The notes below the pieces were generated by a model. The model was not told the DNA's origin and searched no databases. It was given only the letters and a program-made list of their open reading frames with translations. From Gnetum montanum (lineage: Eukaryota; Streptophyta; Gnetopsida; Gnetales; Gnetaceae): a stretch of DNA of 64,000 bases. Positions 48,815 through 61,700 of this stretch are shown piece after piece (the first letter of the stretch is position 1; every line of letters begins with the position of its first letter). The position numbers and the translations under genes were made by a program. The stretch lies in contig MNCI01001903.1 of assembly GCA_015680685.1 (NCBI GenBank), positions 3,627-67,626 of the forward strand. The letters run 5' to 3'.

Positions 48815-51361
48815 TAATGTTATCTTAGTATATTATTAAATATTGGCATGACATTTGTATATTATTTCCTAGTCCATTATGTTCATGTTACTATATACAT
48901 GCTCATACCATTGTTTATGGATCAATGTGAGTTATATTCTTTTTAGTTCATTATAATTGTCATCTCCATAAACTTTTATCATCATGGTTTTCATGCTTAT
49001 ACTATTTGTTGATATTCTATCAGTTCAACTTGATTATACTCATCATGGATCCTCAAATTCCTAATAGTGAGTAGATGCATAAGCAAAAACATCACTTGGG
49101 GAAATAGGTTGTTAGACATAATAACCATTTGAATTAAATTACCTATAAGGATATTGGGTGCATAAGTGGCAACATCCTCCATGACTATGGGTTTTATCAC
49201 TATTATTAATATTACTCTTGAGATTGAGAAGAAGTCCCACTTGGATAATATTATTATTTTTGGTAGAACTATTTGCAAATTCCTTGAGGATAAGACAATC
49301 TCTTTGGCATTTAGTTCTTCATGAACGCAGGATTTAAAGAATATGCCCCTAATTCTTGCAAGTGTATCATGATGGGGGAACATCCTTTGGAATGTACATA
49401 TTGGTAAAAATTGCAATTATCTTCTCCTTCTAGGTCAAGATTAGCAACCTCTTTAACTACTTTATCTTTTTCTTTATGTCTATACATGTCTCTTCTAGTT
49501 TATTTCTTCTTCTTCTTATGTTTTGCAAGTTCTTGCTTTATCTTTTCTTCTATTATTTTCAATGTGGTTGTAAATTTCTCATCCACAAAGTTCCACAGTT
49601 TTTCAACCTTGGTCACTTTCTTTGAAATAGATTTTTTGGATTAGCTAATTTTTTTGGATTTCTTCTTCTATTAAATCTTCTTCTTTCCTTGTCTTAGAAA
49701 TATCCACATCCCTCTTATGAAGAAATAGATCTCCATTGTACTTCTCTACACTTTTCCTCTTCTTGACTTCTTCTTCCTCTTTAGTTACCTTATCAATCAT
49801 CTTATGGATCCAATCTAATGGGTTCACATTTGTTAGAAGCTCCCTTGGATACAGATCCTAAGAGTCTCATGTGTTTTGTTCTGTAGAACATCTATGATAT
49901 GTCTTAATTATATTCATTAAGAGAAGACATGTCCTAGGCATCTATGTAACACTAAATATTATATACCTAAGGATACCTCAAGGGATTCAGGGTTCCCTTA
50001 TCTCTATCCTTGAATCTACTTTCTTAGGTTGGATATCCTAGAGTAAGTGTAAATATTATTATTAAAGAGCTCTAACATTATGCTTAATTGGAAAATGGAA
50101 TCTAGTTCTAAGGATCTATATTAACTTTTAGCTTTCTTGATAAGTGTCCTTGGAAATAACTTGAGCGTATGTCATTTGTTCTTAATGTTTTGTAAAGTGC
50201 AAGCATCATGGAAGACTTGCAAATGATTTTGCAAATCTATATTATAGCCTTTCTCAAATTGAGGAATGTTGTTCATGTTTAACCCATTGATGTGGCTCTC
50301 CTTCTTATGCTTGGTTGGAATGCAAATAGCCTCCCTAATATTAATCATACTTTTGGTAGCCAAAAGGAACTCATCATAGTTCTTTAGTCATCATAGTCTT
50401 CATCATGATGACTTCCTCTTATTCTCTACCATGTCTATGACCTTAATATCTTTCTTTGTTTCTATTTCCATTTCTTTCTCTATCTTCATCGCTATCTCTA
50501 CCAAGCTATCTATCCCAGTTTCTTCTTCCATCTTTGATAAGTTATCAATATTATCCCATATTTGCAACCCCATTTACCAGTCTATGTTCATCATCTTTAA
50601 AGCCGGATAATGAGGATGATGAAGAAAATGAAAAATTAGAAGAGCCATGTTGATTTGATCTTCTTTCTTGATCCCTTTAATTGTCTCTTCTTTGCTTGCT
50701 AGAGGATCTAGGCATAAAGGTCCTCTACATGTTGGATCTTATTCCACCTATTCCTTAGTTGCCAAGGAAAAACATAGCCAAGGATTACCAGTTTGTGGGA
50801 TCTTCTTGTTTAGTAATCAATGTTCTTCCTTGCTAGTCGATATGTCAAGGAATGACAATGTGCTTATCCTTAGCAAATTCATAGTAAACATCCATGAAAA
50901 AATCTTGGCTATATTAGGATTTAATGGACTTGTATCATCTGGACATTTCATCAAGTACTTTGTATTGATTTACAATAGGATTCATCCCATTCTTAATCAA
51001 TGTTATGGTGAGCATTGATGGAGCTCCCTTATCAAGTAGCAACATAATGTTGTCTTAGACATCCTGCCATCTCATTTGTTCATCCTAATGGAAGAAAAAG
51101 GTGAATTTGAAATAGTAGGAATTTGGATAATTATGAATGACTTTCACTTGATAGGGCACATTAACATCATTATTATAATTGGTCATATAATTGTTCTTTA
51201 TAATGTTATTAGTAGATGATAAATCAACACTATGAGAAGTTAACATATTTGATCAAAATGTATATTCTTAGAAATTATTTTAGTATTTCTTGATAGATAA
51301 ATCATTAAAAATATTTTTATAATGATGTTAAGTAATCTAACTTCATGAACTATCAGTATCA
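48815..51361 (-). pseudogene. A5 gag, decayed
   Basis: MATKSMINIREAICIPTKHK (50363 down) leads into NNIPQFEKGYNIDL and HLQVFHDACTLQNI. A Glu/Lys-rich stretch (49827-49645, VTKEEEEVKKRKSVEKYNGD) precedes EDNCNFYQYVHSKGCSPIM near 49430-49370, matching EEGCKVCQYENPKGCCPIM-like sequence in A2. Order and spacing match A2 gag. Confidence 0.75.
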
Positions 51362-51379
51362 TCCTTGGCAATGGTGCTA
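51362..51379 (-). other. A5 primer-binding site
   Basis: TAGCACCATTGCCAAGGA, the same site type as in A2 and A4, with TGG changed to TAG. Confidence 0.65.
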
Positions 51380-51380
51380 A

Positions 51381-52228
51381 TGATGAGCAATTGAGTACAC
51401 CGTGCATCCAATCATATGATTCACAAGTATTGCAAGTGATCATTTCATAATCCGTGAATGGTTACTATTACAAACATTTAGAAAGTTATTTGATGAATTA
51501 ATTATCATTTTCTTTTCACTTGGACTATGCATGACTTTAATGTATATGGTTTAATCCATAATGATGTGCATAGTTATGATGTTGTGTGGCATTAAATGAG
51601 CTAAAGTAAAATTATAGAAATTAATTATTTAATCTAATAAATAATGGAACAAATCATAATCTATCTTAAGGGTGATGAGCATCCATTTCTAATTTTTCAT
51701 ACACATAGTAGACTAGTGTAGCCACAATAGGGATTATGAAGCAATATGCTACTAGGCATACTAAGCAATATCACTATTAGGTTATTAAACAATTACATGT
51801 TACATTCCAAACGAGTTGTACTTATTCCATCAATTCACTATCATGCATGGAAGTGTAAACCATTAAGCTAAGTATGTTGGAATATAAGGAACATATGAAA
51901 ATAAATGCTTTGAAAAGTAATATTATTCTAAGTCATAATGTTGCAATGAATAAGAAATAATCTTAAGCTTGTTATCTTGGAATATGTCTAGGTATAAGCC
52001 ACTTGATTAAGAATTCTGACAACTAGTTTGAATCCAAACTATGGGCACTCACTAACAACTACTAAGATCTTGGGATAAAATTGACAAAGTCTAGCTACAA
52101 TTATGACTAAAAGATGCATTCAATGTGATAGGTAGGTAGTATTTATAACCAAAACCAGCCTTAAATACATTGCATTAGAACCTATAATATCATATGTGAA
52201 TACTCTTTTTATATCATCAATATCATCA
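51381..52228 (-). repeat. 5' LTR of A5 (about 848 bp)
   Basis: On the minus strand ends GCTCATCA at 51381; the start TGATGATATTG at 52228 is chosen from the expected length and TG. A TATA-like TTATAAATACTACC lies near 52136-52149. Confidence 0.7.
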
Positions 52229-52414
52229 ACCTATCACATTTTTATATTCTTAATGCAATATCATTAGAACCTACAATATGATTTTTATCATCAACCTAAT
52301 GATATTGATATTCATGTGAATATTCATAATCCAATCACATTATGAATATGATTTTTTTAATGATGGAAAGTATAAAAAGAATATTCATATTATGGGGTCG
52401 TAGGTTGATGATAT
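52194..52414. repeat. Interleaved inverted repeats at the A5 LTR border
   Basis: 52194-52213 pairs with 52371-52390 (18 of 20 bases), and 52220-52233 pairs perfectly with 52401-52414 (14 bases). The pairs interleave rather than nest. Between them are further copies of ATCATCAACCTA-type words. Confidence 0.6.
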
Positions 52415-52560
52415 TTAGAAGGACAATAATAATGAGTTATATGGATAGTAGGACTAGTGGGATAAACACATTTTTGTAAATAATAACCCAAAAATCCATC
52501 TAGTGATAAGGATATTATTGTCTAAATGGTGGCATCCCCCTTGGCTATGGGTTTGGATAC

Positions 52561-54163
52561 TGAAACACCGTGGAAATTGTGAATCGACCTAGGGTGAAGA
52601 TTCACGATTCAGGTGAAAGTCTGCGACAGAAATCTAGAAGACAGAACAAGGAAAAGAGGTGAAAAGAGGCATGCAGCATCAAGTCTCCAAGTTTCTTACA
52701 AATTCTAACCTTACTTTGTTTTCTCTATTTACACTACATTACACAACATAGTGTAATGGTGCTCGGCGTAACTCTGCTTAATGTAGCCCGATATTAGAAA
52801 GTAACTTATTTCGGCAAATTCAAAGAAATTGAAGGCCTAAGTAGCGTGATATGGGACTTGTCGTATATTCTGCTAAGTCTTTTGTTCAGGGCTAAATTTA
52901 CACTCTATTACGCAGAGTAGTGTAATGAGCTTCGAGGAAGTCAAAGTCAGAGTCCAAAGAAGCGCAGCAGATTGATTTCTTCTTTTTTGCAAATTGGTCA
53001 CTTTATGCTTATTACGCTATGCAATGTAGGCAAGCGTAACTTATTGTAAAGTTGACCATGTTTACGCTCTATTACGCTTTGTGGTGTAAATGAGCATAAA
53101 ACAACCTGAGTTAACTACCTCTATTCTCTATTACGCTTTGCCACGCTATGTAGCATAAACAAGTGTGATACAGCGTAAGGCCAGTTAAGGCAGTACCAAA
53201 CACGCACCTGCTATCCATATGCATAATAAGCTCATCAACATATCGTAGGATAATCATGAGGCAACCTCAGTAGGAGTGATTGATAGTGTACTTTGCCCCC
53301 TTTTCCAAAAACGTGATGCGACATGACCAATTTCAACATAAAGTTTGCCAAGTCAATGATATTTTAAAAGTTAGAGACACGTGTCATCACGGCCATGCCT
53401 TCTCAACATATTACTGAACCTATAAATACTCCAGTTAGCAAAGAAGAAAAAGGGGGGGATCACCTTTTAGCAGAGATAGAAGACATTTTTTTAGCATTGG
53501 TAGCAGGAGCGATCAGTCTTTTGGCAAAAATACAAATCTCTCCATTGGCAATCGTTAGCAGCTTTGGAGCAAAGACTACCGAAGGCAAAGGGAGCAGATC
53601 AGAGATTGAGAGATCATCTGGTACGATTAGCAAAGTTTATCGATCAGAAACAGTTGATCGATAGACATCCAGGCTTGACCTTCCTTGCATTCCACCTTTG
53701 GCTTACGAGGTAGACCGAGCTTCATTCTGTACTCTTAGTTGAACAATTTTCTTGTTTTTTTGTGTATGCTTCGCACAGGATAAGCAGATTTTGCTATTGG
53801 AACTTTGTATAAAATATACTCAGTATTCAAATCAAAACATAGATCTTGGAATTTTGCACTTTCCTAAATCTGATCCTTCTTGTCATGTTGACGTTGTTGT
53901 TATTTCGATTTATTTACATCGTTTTCTACTCCTTTTATGATTCATTAGATTGGTTTGTTTCATGGAATATCTATATAATACGTGTGTTATCGTGATATTC
54001 GTTAATTTACTAGTTAAGTAAGTCCCTGTCTGATCGACAAGACCGTTCAGGGCACCACGGATTTGTTTTCTCCAGCACGGCCCTCGCACGGATCCGTGGT
54101 TAAGATTGTGTACACGGATTTTCGTTCAGTATTTTCCAGCAACTAATGTTTTCCATCGTTACA
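52561..54163 (+). repeat. 5' LTR of T2 (1603 bp)
   Basis: Begins TGAAACACCG, ends CGTTACA, six bases before the primer site. It contains a cluster of palindromic repeats at 52725-53180. Start and end are set by comparison with the T1 LTR. Confidence 0.72.
52725..53180. repeat. Cluster of imperfect palindromic units in the T2 LTR
   Basis: Five units built on TTACGCT...ATTACGC...GTGTAATGAGC: about 52732, 52908, 53004, 53061 and 53121. Each can pair with itself (for example ACGCTCTATTACGC with GTGTAAATGAGC). The T1 LTR has related words. Confidence 0.6.
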
Positions 54164-54169
54164 GTTTTC

Positions 54170-54186
54170 TGGCACTAGAAGGAGGG
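54170..54186 (+). other. T2 primer-binding site
   Basis: TGGCACTAGAAGGAGGG; see T1 at 44992-45008. Confidence 0.7.
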
Positions 54187-54412
54187 CCTGAACCTTTGAT
54201 TCGTATTCTATGGGTAGCCTTGTAAGTGATCCGTACCCACGTTCATAAAACGTAAACGTAATACCTCTAAGGAATTTTACGAAATCGTGTGGTGTAGATT
54301 GGTCACAGTAATGATTCCTTTGAAATCCTATAGGGTAAAAAGCCTAATCATGATCTTGTTTGGTTGTCTCCTTTTAAAACGTTTTGTTTGTTGTCGTTGA
54401 CCTATCTGAGAA

Positions 54413-57390
54413 ATGAATTTTGTACATGCAACCATTGCCGCTATGATCACCACTGACTCGGGTGCCACATTCGTAAATTCCATCACCATTCCTAGACCAG
54501 CTTCCAGTGCAATGGGACCTCAGGGACCGTCGCGTCGTTCGTTGAGATTACAGGGTAAGGATCCTTTACTCACCGTCTTGACTCCTGAAGAGTATAATTT
54601 CATTTATGTCAAGATCCAGGCAAAGGTTACCCTTAGCTGAGCTGAGATGGAGGCAAAATGAAATTATGAGCTGATCCACAAAGGGGGTCAAGATTTCACC
54701 CCTACCGCGTATGACATTATCCCCCTGACTGAGCATTATCATGAACTCCTGTCCCAACTAGTTATGGCTAGGAGTCAGACTACACAGTCTATTCTAGAAC
54801 CTCAAAATGGGGAGGAGGAGGAAGATGAATTTGTAGCTCAGTCTGAACACGTGGATTCATACAATACCCTCAGCCCTCATACATACATGAATCCCCTATT
54901 TAATCCTCTCATCGGAGAAGCTACCCATCTCAACCTAATCATGACCACCCAAACCCATATTCCCGTCATCCCGCAGGCCACTACGCAATCCTCAGTCTTG
55001 TAGGTACAAATGCCATCTCAAAATAACATGGGAGTAGTCTCATCACCACGTGTAATTAGTATTCCGTCGGTGATACCTGCGTCTACCGCACCCCATTTCA
55101 TTCCCCAAGTACAATCCCATGCCACGCCTATAACCCACCCAGTGCAAAATCCAGTGCAAACCTTATCGTCATAGCCCATTGCGAGGCAATAGATCATAGC
55201 CACTATTCAATCGCAACGATCCGTTCAACAACCCACAGCTGGTCAGTGGATCGTACCTATTGCACAACATGATCAATCTGGGTTATACTGTGTGCAATCC
55301 TTAGCCGCATCTACCATGCATGTCCCACAGATAACCGCACAATATCCTTACAATCTCCATCCTACACAACCGGTGATGGCCAATTTCTCCGCACAACCTG
55401 TCGGGTGGTGGGTTTCACAGGCAGCTCCATCTGCGGGGATAGTCCCTGTAGCACCACCTGTTAGCCAAACCATCGCTCCATTTCCATTGCCTGACACTGC
55501 TCTTTCAATCCAACCCCCAAATCCTCCTGCGCCGACTTCTTCATCAACAAGCCTGGATCAAGCTTTTTCACTTATTCAGACCCTCACTGAGGAAGTTAAG
55601 CGCCTTAAAGTTGCTGGCTTTGATACGATACAAATCATGGATTTTTGCCATGATGATCCCATCAGCCCAGTGGTTCCTATGCTGTCGTTGCCTCCAGGGA
55701 TGTTGTTGCCCCATTTTACTAAATATAATGGGGAAGGAGATCCTAATGCTCATCTTGTTACCTTCAGGTCTGAATCCTTGTTATTATAGCAGTGGCCCCA
55801 TACTATTATCCGTGTCTTTGCAATGTCTCTGGCAGGTAAAGCCTTGGACTAGTATCGTGCACTCCCTCGCTCTTCCATCTCAACCTTGGAAGAGCTTCTA
55901 ACACAATTTGTGACTTGCTTTAAATACAACTTAAAGCTGGAAGTCACACTAGATCAACTTATGGGAGTGAAGCAAGATCCGCTTGAACCAGTCCAGAAGT
56001 TTATATAGTGATGGAGCACTACTATGAATGAAATCTGTGAGCCTATCGCAGAAGCCTATCTGCTGGCTATTTTCAAAGGAGCAGTTAATGACTTCATCAA
56101 GTCTAAATTATACTACCTTGCCCCTCGCTCCTTGAGTCAGGCTTTCGCACAAACCAAGAGCATCCAAGATGCTGCTGAGGCTAGCAAGGACCCAGCGTAT
56201 GTGGCTTATAAAAATGCCAACAATAAAGGTAAAGACAAGGGTAAAGTAACAACGACAACAGTAGCTGCGCTAGCTGAGGGTGCTAAAAACAAGAATAATA
56301 GGAAGGCACCCACAACGTCTACCGAAACCACAGCTAGTGTAAGCACCACTGGCCAAGACACACCTGCCCCTGAAAGCCTCCACAATCAAAACCAAACTTC
56401 GAGCATAAAGATCACTCAAAATATATAGCCCTACCTATAAAAAATTTAGAACTATTTAAACAATTACTAGGGGTAGGATATATTTAGAATAAAAATGTAT
56501 CTAAAGAAGCTCTACAGCGTCACAGGCTCCATTGTGAATTGCTAAAGAATCTTTCTTTAGCCCTACCTAATGAATCGCCAGTTCCTAAGTCATTTAGGTT
56601 GGACCATTTTTGTGACTACCATCAGTTGTGTGGCCATGATACCGGTTACTACTGGGCGTTGAAGGACGATATTCAATGCATGATTGATGATGGTTCTCTC
56701 AAACTAGATGGCAGTAGTCCAACACGTCTCGAAAATCAGGTGATGCATGTGTACAAAGACCCGTTAAATGAAAATAACGCGTCGTACACCATCAATGTGG
56801 TAAGTACGGATAGTGAAGGGAAGGTACCACCTAAACAACCCTTTGTTTTATACATACCTACCAGTTCACCCCAAGGGGCAAGTTCTCTACCGGCAGTTAG
56901 CGGTATCTCGAGGCCACCCTTTGTTATTCGGATGCCCTCTCCAACTATAACTTGGTCTCATGTTAATAATAAAGCCGCAGCCACACCCGCGCTAACTCCT
57001 AAGGTGCCTTTTATCCTTAGGATGCCAAAACCACTAGCTGCTCCTTTTACACAGGGGCAAGCTTCTAACAAAAATCATCAACCGCCACCCAATAAAAAAA
57101 AGGAAGTAGATGCGTCAATTAATGCCACCAGAAACCACTCTATGCTAGGCTTCGCTAAGCCCAGGCCCCTAGCCTCTGTACCTGTGCCTGCACCTTATGG
57201 GAAAGGCAAGGGTATAGAAACACAGCCACCTCCCCTCAGCAGGAAGAAACACAACCCTCCGACTGACGCTATCCCGCCTAGGGAAATTCATCTCTTAGGG
57301 AGAATTGAAGAAGACAGAGGAGACAAACAACCGAGCCAAGAACAGGACCTCCTCGACGTATTTACGCAAGTCAAGCAGGCTCTAAAATAG
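54413..57390 (+). pseudogene. T2 gag, near-complete with point stops
   Basis: Start MNFVHATIAAMITTDSG. The frame is continuous to about 56428 apart from TAG/TGA stops, then shifts for 56539-57390. Segments: Gln/Pro-rich N-terminal half, FTKYNGEGDPNAHLVTFRSE, LEELLTQFVTCFKYNLKLEV, LLAIFKGAVNDFIKSKLYYL (capsid-like), a Lys-rich tail, then FCDYHQLCGHDTGYYWALKD, a zinc-knuckle-like motif with the last Cys changed to Tyr. The final 150 residues are Pro-rich. Most stops fit CAG to TAG, CGA to TGA or TGG to TAG, as expected from cytosine-methylation decay. Confidence 0.85.
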
Positions 57391-57402
57391 AAGAACACAA
57401 CA

Positions 57403-58242
57403 TTGAGCCTCTATGACTTGTTTGTGACATCTCAAAAGCATCGTGAGGCTATGGTCTACATGCTGACATCCATACCTGTGGATGAAGGCTTACTAGCGGA
57501 GGAGGAAGCGATACATGTTGTCATGTTTCCCCCCATCGCTGAGCGACCCAAACCTACCCCATTGACCTTTCATGATGAATCCATCAAGGATGATCCTGAG
57601 AAAGGTCGAGTGACAATAGAACCCATGTTCATCACCATCTGGGTTGGTCAACATCGGATCCGGAGGGTGCACATTGATGATGGCGCGGCTACGAATGTTA
57701 TCCCTTATTCTATAGTGGATAAGTTGGGTCTGGTCGACCAGATTAGTCCTACAACAACATCATTTCTAAAGTCGTTCAACGGGGCACGAGTTCAAGTCAA
57801 AGGGATGGTGCATATTGATTTTGTGGAAGGAGACCAATTCCCAATAGATGCCACATTCATCATTGTCGAGGAGATGCCCAGTTTCAACCTGATTCTAGGG
57901 AGGTCCTGGCTAGCCCAACCGAGGACAGTTTCATCACCAATACACCAAGAGATACACCTCCCTTATGTAGGGGGAGAGGTAGTAATACATGATGATGAAA
58001 TAACTTCTAGAACTATGAATAACATCGAGGAAGAATGGGGATCAAAAATCGAAACATCTGAAGATCAAACCCATGTCCGAATTCCCGAACAAGTCAAAAT
58101 GAATGATGACAGCCTAGCCTAGGCTGACCTACCATTTTAGGGAGAAGAGGATGATGTGGAAGAGTCAGGCCATAAACCTCCTCGCCCTTACGCACCACTG
58201 AACGTAAAAGCCATCAAGAAACAATTACGGGCTAGCGATTGA
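57403..58242 (+). CDS. T2 aspartic protease
   Basis: Cleaves the element's polyprotein. An open frame runs 57403-58122. RRVHIDDGAATNVIPYSIVD carries the catalytic region (D-D-G where D-S/T-G is usual), and FNLILGRSWL is the second conserved strand (ILGR.WL). After one TAG the tail RPYAPLNVKAIKKQLRASD ends at a TGA at 58240-58242. T1 ends similarly, so this may be the true C-terminus or lie next to a splice donor. It follows gag with only a stop between them (57388-57390). Confidence 0.78.
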
Positions 58243-58470
58243 TCTACGTGGTATTTACGCACATCATTACATTTTCACTAGTTTTTTCATTTATGCTTAT
58301 CAAATTTGGTTGTCAATTTTCTTTAATATACATATATTTACGCTTTCTATCCATTACGCCATTTACATTTCCCAGTTTATGCCATTTACGCTTTTTGACT
58401 TCTATTAGTTATACTAGTACAATTACACAAATACGTACACTCTTATCAATTATATTCTTCGATGTACGTA

Positions 58471-58609
58471 AGTGGCCCACAACGGCCTAAAACTAGTAAA
58501 GGCCCGCAACGGCCTAAAACTAGTAAAGGCCTGCAACGGCCTAAAACTAGCTAATTTTTTTATATCTTACACAAATGCTATAAGACGGCCTGTAATGGCC
58601 TTAAACTAG
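58471..58609. repeat. 27-bp GGCC tandem repeats on the protease side of the T2 insert
   Basis: Three near-perfect units of the type GGCCCGCAACGGCCTAAAAC plus TAGTAAA at 58471-58551, and a diverged fourth at 58585-58609. A single related unit (GGTCTGAAAAGACCTTAAAC) is at 63098-63117 on the RT side. Confidence 0.85.
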
Positions 58610-58789
58610 CAACTCCATTCTACAGTCATAATAACGTAACCTATCCAAAATCTTTAACAATTCTATTTACGCTTTGTATAAATAAAAACATAAAATTAAA
58701 AACCATAAAGAAAATCTCATGATTAATCATGCCGAGATTCATATTGTCATTGTTCAAACCTCATAAATAAAATCATGCGTAAATCACAA

Positions 58790-61700
58790 TTACGCATCCC
58801 CCCTAGTGCCACTATCACCCGTATCCCTTAAGTCCGCCTCTAAGCCTAATAAATCATCTTCGAAGGGGCCGTCCCTTTTAGGGGGCATTCCTTCATGAGG
58901 AATGTCTTCTTCATGGGGCTCTTGCACTAACACTTGCTCCCCAAGGGGATGGTCTGTGTCGTTACGCTCTCCCTCCTGAATGTGCTCTTCATCCTACTCA
59001 TCTTCTTCATCCATTCTGTGTAGCTACATACAATAAATACATAAGCAAAAGCCATAATAGGACAAGTTAAAAAATTTAAATTCAATAACGTTCAAACTTG
59101 CTCGTGATGGTCCTGCATCTGCAGCAAAGGGGAGTTGATCTAAACCGACCCACAGGCATTGCATAATTTCGTCTTCAGTTAACTCAGACCAAACTCTGTT
59201 CCCCAGATTAGTTCCAACCTTCACCTTCCCTTTCTCCATGCTAGTCCATCGAGGTGGTTCGGGGAAGAAGGTAGGGACTGTAGTCTCTTCCCCGGGAAGA
59301 GTAATTTCCCTTTCCGGGGACGCACTTACTGTCACTTGCTCCTGGAACTTCTTGAAGGCCTTAGATGCACCAATGACATCAAGGAACAACTGCAAAGATT
59401 GAGCTTCAACGGCAGAATCTCGATAGTGCTGATGATAAGTGATACTTTCTTGCTTATACAGATGCTTATGATCTTTTTGTTTCTACCCCCACTCTTGGAC
59501 ACTTGCTTGAAAATCCTTCCAGTCCTGGTTTTTCTGGGCCAAGAGCTCTATTTGCATCCTTTGCTCCACCAATTCATGACTGGTTTGTACACTGTTCTTG
59601 ACCGCAGTCCAGTAGTGAGCGTAGTCAATGATAGCTGTACGCCATTCCTCTTCATCCGTTCCTCGTGCTTGTAGGAATTCACATCATGATCTTAAGTGTC
59701 CGACCTCTTTGGTCAGAGACATCCTTTCCTTCTGTGACCTCTGCAGCTTCTTCCAGAGGTCTTCATTGACGTTTTGACTCTCCCACAAGGAGCGGGTCGA
59801 TCATAATGCACATTTACGTATTTCCTCATAAATGTTGCATGGTACGACCACGCCATCCGGTGGAGGATCGACAGTGTCCAGGTCAATGGGCTCCGTAGAG
59901 TCCCATCGTAGGCGAGCTCCTGATAACAAATATTATCAAATGTAAATAAAAATTATAACCTTATAATAAAATAAGCGTACTATAGCCGTAACATACTAGC
60001 CCCAGGATCGATGTGCTCGAGGCACTCGATCATATCGCTGACAATGCCTTCCATGAAGGAAAACTTATCAGGGAATTCCCCCACACTCTGCTTACAATGG
60101 CGGATGGGGATGCACCTCATTCATCTGTAGCATAATTAAGTCAAAATTTTTGGTTACTAACAGAATTCCTTAAAAATTTTTAGTAGACTGATTACCTCTG
60201 CCTATCCTAGTGGGGAGTGCGTCAAAGTTTTCCACCTCCTCTCTCTCTTCATGCACAAGGGTCTGTGCGTCACTTACTCTAATAGCCGGGGCCTCCTCTT
60301 CCAAAACTGGGGCCCCTTCCCCATGGCGTAATATCACCGCCCCTGTTTTAGGATTCAACCACTCTATAGGTCTCCCTGTTTATGCCACATAACACATTTA
60401 AATAATTCAGAATACCCTGAATAAAGTTGTGTGATACAACAATTGCCATAACTTTTACTATGTCTTTACGCTTACCAGGTGGAGGTTTACTCCATTGACA
60501 CCTGACTTGCATAGTTCTGCCCGTGCCACCTGCTGGTTCCACAGGCACCTCGGTTAGACGAGGCCTTTTTCACTGAACCGAGGCGTCTACTATCTCTGTC
60601 GCTAGGCGCTTCCCCCGTGATGCATCACAAGTGTAAGTGGGAAGTGCCCCACCTACACTGTCAGGGCCTCATGTTCGAGGTGCCACCACATCCTTAGTCG
60701 TTATAGAAAGTGACTCCGCAATTCCCTCCGAAGGATCCTATGATCGGGTAGTGCTGAAGAGATGGGAGATCCAAGGTTTGGATAACTGATCTCGGTCCTG
60801 TTGCACCCAGACCCCATTCCTCTGGACCACCAAAAATTCGGTAAAACACTGGAGGCAAGCTATGAAGAAGGCAAAGTGCACACTGAAACGAGACTCGAGC
60901 TTTTGGCGAAGCCTGATCATCTTAGTGCGTAACCCCTCAGTGAAATAGCTTCCCTAGCCGAATTGGGTCCCTTCCTTAATTACCTCTTGCATAATATGGG
61001 CATGTTCTATAGTAAAGAACTTGCCCTGCGAGAGTGTTCTGGGGAAGGCCCAGGCATGGAAGAGGGGATAAATAGTCTTGGCGACCTCTAACTCGATCTT
61101 TTCACAAGGGATCTCCTTTGTATCCTTCTTGGTCCCCAACCACTCCTCCAGCTCTTCCTAACACTTATCCTCGATTTTTCCTCTATGGGAAGACCATCGG
61201 AGGGGACGCCGAAGAGGTTAGTAAACAGCTAAGCGTCGATATCAAAACGCACACAGACGTTACGCACGCGCGTGCCAAAACGCTCAGCCCCCTCACTGAA
61301 GGAGTTAACCAGGGTTAACATTTCTCTTGCAACGACATCAGGGGTTACGGCCAAGAATAAATGCATCAGCCTCGCTTCCCGCAGCTTGGTGACCAATGCA
61401 ACTAGGGCCGTCGCGTGGCCGAGCCAGCGTTGTGCTTCCTTTATGTCGCCATAACGAAAGAGAAGGATGTTCGCCTCGTGGCCAGAAATCGTGATGGTAA
61501 TCTCCTAGGATTCCCTAACTGATACCATAGGATACAAGTTAAGATAGTGAAAACACTATTATGCAACATTTCAAAACAAGAAAAAAGTTATAATATCTTG
61601 TAACTAATTGTAGCAACAAAACCTTACCAGGGCCAAATGTCAAAGGAAATGGAGGGAGCTTCCTTTGCACGTCTGCGAGGGTAAGGGGCGGGTTCAAAGT

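Larger units (their letters stand above)
48815..52228 (-). mobile_element. Family A gypsy element A5, LTR plus gag, interrupted by A4
   Basis: LTR 52228-51381, primer site, and gag down to about 48815, where the A4 LTR begins. The remainder is not in the window. Confidence 0.75.

Noticed and set aside
58239-58490. 83-residue hydrophobic plus-strand frame after T2 protease
   Set aside because: Begins after the protease stop in AT-rich DNA, runs into the GGCC repeats and has no counterpart in T1.
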